Positions 57,182 through 64,000 of a stretch of 64,000 bases of DNA are shown one piece after another. A program made the position numbers and the translations under genes. Source of the DNA: Calliopum simillimum (taxonomy: Eukaryota; Arthropoda; Insecta; Diptera; Lauxaniidae); the NCBI GenBank assembly GCA_951812925.1, contig OX638370.1, positions 38,815,948 through 38,879,947 on the forward strand, written 5' to 3'. Position 1 is the first letter of the stretch. Each line of letters starts with the position of its first letter. The notes below the pieces were generated by a model. It had not been told where the DNA came from. It saw only the letters and a program-made list of their open reading frames with translations, and did not search any database.

Positions 57182-57981
57182 AAACTAGTAAGGGTGGTAT
57201 CTTTGGCCAGGCCGAAAACTAAACACCCTACACTGCATTTCAAGTATATTTTTAGGAGAGTATAAGAACAAATTGCTTATACGGGAAGTGCCACGCCCTC
57301 GCCACCGAGCTTACCTTGATTTTGCGTAGAACTTGCATTTACTGTTCTGAGTGTTTGAGTAAAATTCGGTTAGGTTTCTTAAAAAATCTTTCAATATAGC
57401 ATTTTGAAACATTTGCTTATATGGGAGGTGCCACGCCCTCTTGTCCGAGTTAACCTGGATCTTGCGTATAGCTTGCATTTATAGATCTGAGTGTATGAGT
57501 GTAATTTTGTTGGGTTATCTCAAAAAACGCATTCCGTATAATATTTTGAAACTTTTGTTTATATGGGGGTTGCCACGCCCTCTAGTCCGAATTCACCTAG
57601 TTTTCGCTCAGAGCTTATTTATGTGTGTTTCGTTTCTGTTATTGCAAATAATGCTCTTATTATTGCAATTTGAATATATTTTTTGTATGGGCGGTAGGCG
57701 TGTCCGTTGACCGATTTCGCTCATTTTCATTTCCCCGAGCTAACTTTTATGACGAAGCCAAATTTCATTGAATTATGTTGCTCAGTTTTCCCAAAAAATG
57801 TATTGCCACACACACCCAGCCAGCCACCCATCCAGCCAGACAGACAGACGGACATGGCTATATCGACTCGGGAGGTGACGCTGATCAAGAATATATATAC
57901 TTTTCCATACCTGCCACGCCACCTTCTCTGCGTTACAAACGGAAGGACAAAGTGAATATACCCTGGGTGTATGGTATAAAA
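57182..57981 (+). repeat. Dispersed repeat family A, copy 4
   Basis: It runs from AAACTAGTAAGGGTGG through three sub-repeats with GGAGGTGCCACGCCC (or close) and the TGGCTATATCGACTCGGG block to CCCTGGGTGTATGGTATAAA. Confidence 0.85.
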
Positions 57982-57984
57982 ACA

Positions 57985-58578
57985 CAACAAACTAAAACCA
58001 AAATAGCCGTGTTCGATGTAGTTGTCGCTGCTGACTCCGAATCCAGTCTCTGAATTGCTCTATTACGTATAATATTTGATATATTCTAACTTAAAAGTTC
58101 AAAAACACAATTTTTGAGGTTATAAAATATAGGACGCACAAAATTGTTTTATGCAGGTCCTGCCCTGCTAGACTAGACTAAAATGCATTGGTCAGCCTAA
58201 GTGACATTAAAAGATTTGCTGTACTGACAGGATTCTTCTTTTTGGACAATTACCCAATTGTAAAGACCAAAGTTTATGAATAGACTTCAATAAGAAAATT
58301 TGTGGTATCACTATGGACCCTTGCGGTATATACCTATGTGGCATTATTGATGCCACCCTAACCTAACCTTACTTTGGCCAAGAGAGGGGCATAATATACT
58401 TCCAGGACCCTTCTACAAAGTGAACAACACCTTTAAAAATAATTTAATTCGGAAATGGAAGGAAAATAGCCTATCACCTTGTGAGGAGCCCAAGAAAAGT
58501 TCCTGCGTGCAACAGACGAAAAGACTTGTCTGTGGAAGCAATTTTAATCAGCAGAAAAAATAGAAAAATTTACACTGA
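57985..58578. other. Unassigned intron sequence
   Basis: No feature was recognised, apart from CACCCTAACCTAACC near 58355. Confidence 0.4.
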
Positions 58579-59004
58579 ATAGCTCAGGAAAATAAGACGA
58601 AAAAAGAGCTGCTTTATTAATGCATGATAAATGAAGTGTCAAAAGTCCATTGCAAAGTCATGTGCGCATAAAAAGTTATTAAGGCTCAAAGGTCGCTAAA
58701 ATCAGTTTTTTGCAAATATCTCGCTAACGCTAACTGTTACAGAAAAATGTTGGTCTCCAATTTTGTAGCACAGGGAATTTCCTACAAAAGTACGTTAAAA
58801 ATTTTTTCGTGCAACTTATAGTTTAGAAGATCACCCAATTTAAAAAATTGTTAACAGTTATGATACGAAATGCTACCCATGAGTTCATATTAAAATATCT
58901 TACTTTCTAAATAGCAATAACTCTTCAACGAGGAGTCACTCAAACAAAGTTAAAATGCCGTTTAAAAGATAATTTAATTTTCTACAATATATACTATACT
59001 AATT

Positions 59005-59445
59005 TTTTTTGTCGAGCTACTCATGGCTAAAAAAATATTTTTGAAAAACCGTTCCACTTCAAAAATTCTGGTTTTTGAAGGATATCTCCGAGTCGGTAAG
59101 TACTACGATAAAAAGTAAGAGGACCAACTTTGAAGAAAATTACAAAATCTACAAAAAGTAAGCGATATGTGTACACATAGAAGTAACCGCTTAGAAGATA
59201 TTCCAAAAAACCCTTAAAATGCCAAAAAACCGGTTTCTATTGAATATCTTCTATACGGTTACTTCTATGTGTACACATGTCGCTCATTTTTTGTAGATCT
59301 TGTAATTCTCTACAAATTTGGTCCCATTACTTTTTATCGTAGTACTTACCAATTCGCAGATATCCTTAAAAAACCAGTAATTTCGAAGACTTCACGGTTA
59401 TTCAAGAATATTTTTAAGGTCATGAGCCGTTCGAAAAAAAAAATT
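59005..59445. repeat. Large imperfect palindrome (about 2 x 215 bp)
   Basis: TGTGTACACATAGAAGTAAC (about 59168) pairs with GTTACTTCTATGTGTACACA (about 59258). Matching continues outward through TACTACGATAAAAAGTAA / TTACTTTTTATCGTAGTA and further to TCATGGCTAAAAA-like ends. Confidence 0.75.
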
Positions 59446-59536
59446 TTGTACGGTGTGGGCCTGTGTCAATCGAAAACATTTCACTCACCTATACAAATTC
59501 TGACGTCCCAAATACAATTTTTGAAGCATATGAGGT

Positions 59537-60075
59537 GAAATTGTTGTGTCAAAATTTGTACTAGCCCCAGGGGCTAGTGAAAATTGTGACAATCGAAATA
59601 GAAAATGTGGGGCAGCAAACAAATTAAAAAATATCAACAAAAAATTTAAAATGAAACATAAAATTTTTTCAAAAATAAAAAAAATATCAGCATTACAAAT
59701 AAGGAAAACAGTTATTGGTGAATATCAAGCAGCAAGTAGTGGTTCAGTTTAAGTGGTGTTATATGATGTTTAACTGGCTCCCTTGGCTTTACATCTGGTG
59801 GCAGTGCGGTTAGTGTTGGATTGCTAACAAATTCGCATTCAACCAAAAGCCCACAAGTTTTAGCTATTGAAAGCATAAATGCAACAGCATTACAAGTAAC
59901 GACAAATGCTGCGCCAATTGTAGCACCGCATAATAAAATTATCCGTCAGGAACCTGAAGTTATTGCAAGCACAAACTTAGCTCAATCTAAAACAACAGAT
60001 TCTATTACGATAAGAGGTCCGATAGCACCGATTAGGATAAAAAGAAATCAAGTCAAATATCATGGCGATAAGTAA
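59537..60075 (+). pseudogene. Coding-like cargo inside the fold-back element, function unknown
   Basis: Two adjacent open segments in different frames lie in the loop of the element. The first (to 59752) reads VSKFVLAPGASENCDNRNRK and a basic stretch (KIFSKIKKISALQIRKT), ending ASSGSV. The second (from about 59789 to TAA 60073-60075) reads TGSLGFTSGGSAVS, then VLAIESINATALQVTTNAAP, then PIAPIRIKRNQVKYHGDK. Neither has a good start codon. Codon use and residue balance are protein-like, and between them is a short out-of-frame gap. This may be a captured host exon fragment or the remains of an element protein. I recognise no family. Confidence 0.4.
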
Positions 60076-61099
60076 TTGAGGGCTGTTGAATAAATGAGTG
60101 CCGTGACCGCTAATCTTACATTCGGCCAATATTATTTTTTTTAAGGAATAAACTTCCAAAATGGTGTTCTTTAATAAATAAAAAAACATTTTCGATAAAT
60201 GGTTTATTTTTTTATTTTTAATTATTTAAGTAAATATAAACTATCTTTTGGGGCACTTGGGTCATACTTTTTCATTAAAAATTAACTCCAAAACTGCGTC
60301 CTTTAGTGACCCAGCTCATTCATCATAAATTTTTACTTTTATTTTCTGCAATTGGAGAAAATCGTACTAAAAAGTTTTTTGGAAAAACTTCGATTTGTTG
60401 GAATGTCAAAAATTGAATCAGTCAGAATTCGTAATCTATTTGGCATAACAAAAATACGAAAATTTAGTCACCAGAGTGAAATTTTTTTTCACCCCTATTT
60501 GCTTAAGGAAAAAGTTTCGATTTGGCACACGCCCTATATAGAAAATTAAATTATCCTTCAAACGGCATTTCAATTTTGTTTGTACAACTTCTCATTGAAG
60601 AGTTATTGCAATTTAAAAAGTAAGATATTTTAATATGAACTCATAGGTAGTATTTCATATCATAACTGTTAACAACTTTTTAAATTGGGTGATCTCCTAA
60701 ACTAGAAGTCGTACACAAATACTTTTAACGTATTTTTGTAGGAAATTTCCTGCGCTACAAAATGAAGACAAACATTTTTCTGTAAAAGTTAGCATTAGCG
60801 AGATATTTGCAAAAAACTGATTTTAGCGACCTTTGAGCCCAAATAACTTTTTATGCGCACTCGACTTTGCAATGGAGTTTTCACAGTTTGTGTATCATGG
60901 ATAAATAAAGACAATTCCGGTGAAAAATTTCCACTGGGAATTTTTTCGCAGAAAATGTCTTATTTTCCTGGGCTAAAAATCATTGGAATTATAATAAAAA
61001 GTTAAATGTAAATTTTCGTACTTTTATTACCTTTCAGTACATTTCATGTCATATGGCACTCCCATACCCGACTTTTGAAACAAAAATTTTCAAAAATTA

Positions 61100-62065
61100 T
61101 TTTCAATTATTGTTAAAATGGCTCTTAGTAGTAAAAAATGGATAGCAACGATTTTTAAAGTCAAAAGGAAAAAAAAAGTTCCGAAAGGGTTAATTTGGGA
61201 GCGCAAAACGTACAGACGAATGGAAAATTCAGAGGGCTGTTCACCCAACGATGGTTCTAAATGTTATCAAGTTCACTTAACGTCTTTAGATACGCGTTCG
61301 ACCTCGTATAATGCCAATAATATAGCAGTAATCATGTGGTGAGGTACTCAAAAAAAAAAATGCTTTTGCGATCTATACAAAGTTAGAGATGCACTAAACG
61401 TCAATGTTAGTTCACAAATAATAAGTAGACGTTTGCTTGCAGATTCCGTTTCAAAAAAAACAAAACATGTAACCGCAAGAATAAAAATCAATGAAGAACA
61501 CATCGACGGTCCAGTGCAGAAATAGTGACACTTTTTATGGTCGAACAAACTCAAAATAGTTCCTAATCGTGCAAAGGGGTCTCGTCAATACATTAGACGA
61601 CCTCCAAACACTGAATCCAACATAAGATTTACTATGACAACTTAAAACATAGAGGACGAGAGCATTATGATTTTAGTATATGGGCCCTATATATTGGATC
61701 AAAGATATCATGGGTCGCCACCTATAAGTACATATAATGACGGAAGGGATGCTGCAGTATGCTACCGAAAAAAGAACACTGATTTGGGTTTCTCAAGAGG
61801 ACAATGATCCTAAGCACGCTAGTGAAATTGCCAAGCAGTGGTGTCAAAATAAATGTGCTAGATAGACCTCAATACAACCTGTGTGAAGTGTGACTTGAAG
61901 AGGGCAGTCGACCAATGTCAGCCGACAAATATTTTGCAACTTTGGGAAACAAGCAAAGACGATTGGAACATTATACCGGCCAAAGAGGTCAAAATTTTGT
62001 AGACTCGTTGCCAAAGCGCTGTGCCCGCGTTGTTCCAAGTAAAAACCACGTAACTAAGTAAATAC
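61100..62065 (+). pseudogene. Tc1-like transposase, decayed
   Basis: Across frames one reads a helix-turn-helix part (NVNVSSQIISRRLLADSVSK), KGSRQYIRRPPNTESNIRFT, a QEDNDPKHASEIAKQWCQNK motif (the second catalytic Asp of DD34E), and a C-terminal DWNIIPAKEV. Stops and frame changes occur throughout. Element ends were not found. Confidence 0.75.
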
Positions 62066-62069
62066 TAGT

Positions 62070-63555
62070 TATACTATTATGTTCATACTAACCCTTTATT
62101 TAACAAAAAAGTAGCTATTTTGCAAAGATTTCGCGACTGTGAAGTTCCACTACTATTATTTTGATCAGCCAAATTTGAAGAACCAGTGCAAATTTGTTTT
62201 TTTTTTATCCTGACCGACTTCAAATCTTTTTTATTATATTTTTAATACCTTCTTAGTATACCACTCTTGTAAAAATCTTATTTCAGAATAAAAATTCAAA
62301 TATTTTTAAGATTGTTTTCAATTCTTTAGCTTAGCATTACTATTTTATTGAACATAGCTGTGAGTATATGCAATGCACCATGTACAAACCTTTCCTTAAG
62401 ATTCTATCTCCAGCCGGATTTCAAAAAAAATCAGGGCCGTGTTGCCACTCATCTGAACTCAAAAAGTTTTCAATATCTTTTTCCAAACTTTATTCTACAT
62501 CCATACCAAACATCTAAAAATAGCTGTAAAGGTTTGTTGAGAATGAGGCAATTAAAAAGAGGCCGAACCCTTTTGCCTTAGACTATTGATATATATGTAG
62601 ATAAATGCTTGGAATGAGTTGAGATTAATACTCGTTTCTAGGATAAGAAAGTAGTACATGAAAACACCATCTTAAAGGAATCGCACGAGTCTTAAGTATC
62701 GATATTTTTCAATGACATCTCTAATTCGCTTGACTACAATCAAAAAGAAATCATTAGTGTTGCCACCTATCATTTTGATGTTTTCTCCATTGCAATTGTG
62801 TGTAGAAAAAGAAGCGGAGTTTTTTTTTTTTTTTGTCTACATTTATATGTAGTGAAAAAGTGCTCCAAAATTAACGCTAACACTTAACAAGAATTATTTT
62901 GCAATTATGTACGAATATGTAGCAGATTTTACTGTGATTTTCTTTCATTTTCAAATTTTAGATGTTTTTTTTTTTTAGGTGAACCCTGCTGTTTTTTTTC
63001 GGGGTAAAATTAGTGTTGCTGCGGATATTTAGGAGTTTTGTGTGTCTGCGTCTATGAGTGTGTCTGCATGTTGTCAGTTAATTACTTTGGCAACTGTTGT
63101 TGACTGACTGTTAATTATGTTGTCAGTCAGTGAGTCAGTTGAGATGAGTTTTCAGTCATAGTTGTAAAAGTAACAGATAAAATAATAATTATATTTTAAA
63201 ACTAAATTTTTCAAATAGAAAGTACCGATTAAGATAAGTATATACATAGTATTCAGTAAATCACTAAAAACACGAAGAGCCTAATAGTATGCTATGAAAT
63301 ATGCTTCACATTTCTTTGTTAATCTTCTTACTAGTTTAAGACATTTGGCATTGCATAGTTTTAGGCTATCGATTTATACCTTTCTTTTATTTGCTTAAAA
63401 TTATAATTATTCAAGAAATTTTTTACTACTGTGAACATCAATATTTCTATAGCAGACCCAATTAATTTAAACTATCTTCCATTGTAACCTTTATGCTTGT
63501 TATCTGAAACTTGCCATAGCAATAAGTACTAATGTAGTTTGCTTAAGTCTTCTAC
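62070..63555. other. Unassigned intron sequence upstream (minus strand: downstream) of the Spondin_N exon
   Basis: A short CAGTCAGT-rich stretch near 63100-63140 is self-complementary. Nothing else was recognised. Confidence 0.45.
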
Positions 63556-63559
63556 TTAC

Positions 63560-63781
63560 CTTTATAAACTGAAATGTCGCTATCGGCGGCAATCGTTTGC
63601 TCTTTGGGTAGTAAAAACTACCAGCCGGATGTGCTGGATAACCCGATGTTATACGATAAATAACACCCTGCGGACTTGTTGGCCAATTAGGTGCGGTAAA
63701 TGTGAAACCATTATCGGTGCCAGCATCTAATGGATCCATTTCAACGGTCACTGTATCAATCCAAGAACCACCAACGCAAAG
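63560..63781 (-). CDS. Spondin-type secreted protein, exon encoding C-terminal half of Spondin_N domain
   Basis: This 74-codon exon encodes the conserved end of a Spondin_N domain. Visible motifs are DAGTDNGFTF, PNWPTSPQGVIYRITS, YPAHPAGSFYYP and LPPIATFQFIK. The family is secreted extracellular-matrix or adhesion proteins (F-spondin-like). On the minus strand a pyrimidine-rich tract ending TTCTTACAG precedes the exon, and AAG|GTAAGT closes it, so both splice sites are strong. The exon has 222 bases; the phase-0 assignment at both ends follows from the domain frame. The N-terminal half of the domain and the signal peptide must lie beyond 64000. The next exon visible downstream is 24 kb away at 39539 and begins in a compatible phase. 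In Drosophila the likely counterpart is one of the uncharacterised spondin-domain genes (CG30203-like); I cannot confirm which. Confidence 0.93.
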
Positions 63782-64000
63782 CTGTAAGAAAAGCGTGTGG
63801 GAAAGAAAAAATGAGAAAAGACAATTTATAGATAAAAAATGCATTGACAAAGGCAGGAAGGAACTTAACGATAAAGAAATTGCACAGTGGTGGCATAATA
63901 TTGAGATGGTTTTTTCTTTTAAAGCAGCAATGAAAGAAACCTTTGTTGAGTTTATAAAAATGCAATAATAAAGAAATAAATTTGAAGGATCAAAGAAAAA
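63782..64000 (-). other. Intron end before the Spondin_N exon
   Basis: Pyrimidine-rich on the minus strand and ending TTCTTACAG. Earlier exons lie outside the window. Confidence 0.7.

Larger units (their letters stand above)
58580..60975. mobile_element. Fold-back element with about 400-bp inverted arms and an internal palindrome
   Basis: 58580-58984 and 60540-60975 are inverted copies. Both outer ends read TAGCYCAGGAAAATAAGAC, and both include TTTTTTGCAAATATCTCGCT (allowing single changes). Inside the left half, 59005-59445 is a second large palindrome. The centre 59535-60075 holds coding-like sequence unrelated to any transposase I know. Target duplication is not clear. Confidence 0.75.
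39540..63559 (-). other. Giant intron (24.0 kb) of the spondin-type gene
   Basis: The intron is bounded by GTAAGT at 63559 and TTTTCAG at 39541. It contains a LINE remnant, family A repeats, a split rosa element, a hAT, a complete rosa element, a trypsin gene on the opposite strand, a fold-back element and a Tc1 remnant. An undetected small exon with phase 0 at both ends cannot be excluded. Confidence 0.75.

Noticed and set aside
1..64000. CRISPR arrays, operons, bacterial ribosome binding sites
   Set aside because: Introns, poly(A) signals and eukaryotic transposons show this is an insect nuclear genome; regularly spaced repeats here are transposon arms.

Overview
The window is eukaryotic nuclear DNA: AT-rich, with spliced exons, TATA boxes and AATAAA signals, and a dense load of class I and class II transposons. 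A complete DD41D 'rosa'-type mariner (a family first described from the fruit fly Ceratitis rosa), DD34D mariner, Tc1, hAT, I-like and CR1/L2-like elements, and dipteran-style codon use point to a higher fly, probably a tephritid fruit fly. The species assignment is inference.

The backbone is one very large minus-strand gene for a secreted spondin/thrombospondin-type matrix protein. Three exons are visible: the C-terminal half of a Spondin_N domain (63560-63781), a charged linker (39310-39539), and a thrombospondin type-1 repeat (4236-4601). All splice sites are canonical. The phases fit one another exactly (0/0, then 2 joined to a 1-base remainder), so the exons can be joined as consecutive. 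This implies introns of about 24.0 kb and 34.7 kb. Nearly everything else in the window lies inside these two introns.

Host-like genes nested in the introns lie on the opposite (+) strand: a complete intronless trypsin (52443-53213), a small Pro/Gly-rich protein (14583-14900), and a possible short Tyr/Asn/Trp-rich terminal exon near 28.1 kb.

The rest is a stack of mobile elements. 1-9.3 kb: fold-back repeats, a TTAA-flanked element, a LINE remnant and a TA-flanked element. 10.8-13.6 kb: a TA-flanked MITE carrying tRNA-like sequences, and a dead mariner. 15.8-17.2 kb: small hairpin MITEs. 17.7-27.7 kb: a nested stack in which a dispersed repeat (family A) is split by a 9.25-kb fold-back element with tandem-array arms, itself host to a full-length I-type LINE with a 13-bp target duplication. 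28.4-32.2 kb: another family A copy and a decayed rosa relative. 33.2-38.1 kb: a nearly intact CR1/L2-like LINE. 38.2-44.9 kb: a second tRNA-like MITE, a third family A copy and an RNase H LINE remnant. 44.9-51.2 kb: a rosa copy split by an unidentified 2.8-kb insertion, then an internally deleted hAT with a perfect 8-bp duplication. 54.1-55.4 kb: an apparently intact rosa element. 55.5-56.1 kb: a dense ATAACGCCC repeat cluster. 57.2-62.1 kb: a fourth family A copy, a 2.4-kb fold-back element with an internal palindrome and unexplained coding-like cargo, and a Tc1 remnant. The window therefore documents intron expansion by successive, datable insertions. The least-explained pieces are the two fold-back elements, the 2.8-kb insertion, and the tRNA-bearing MITE family.
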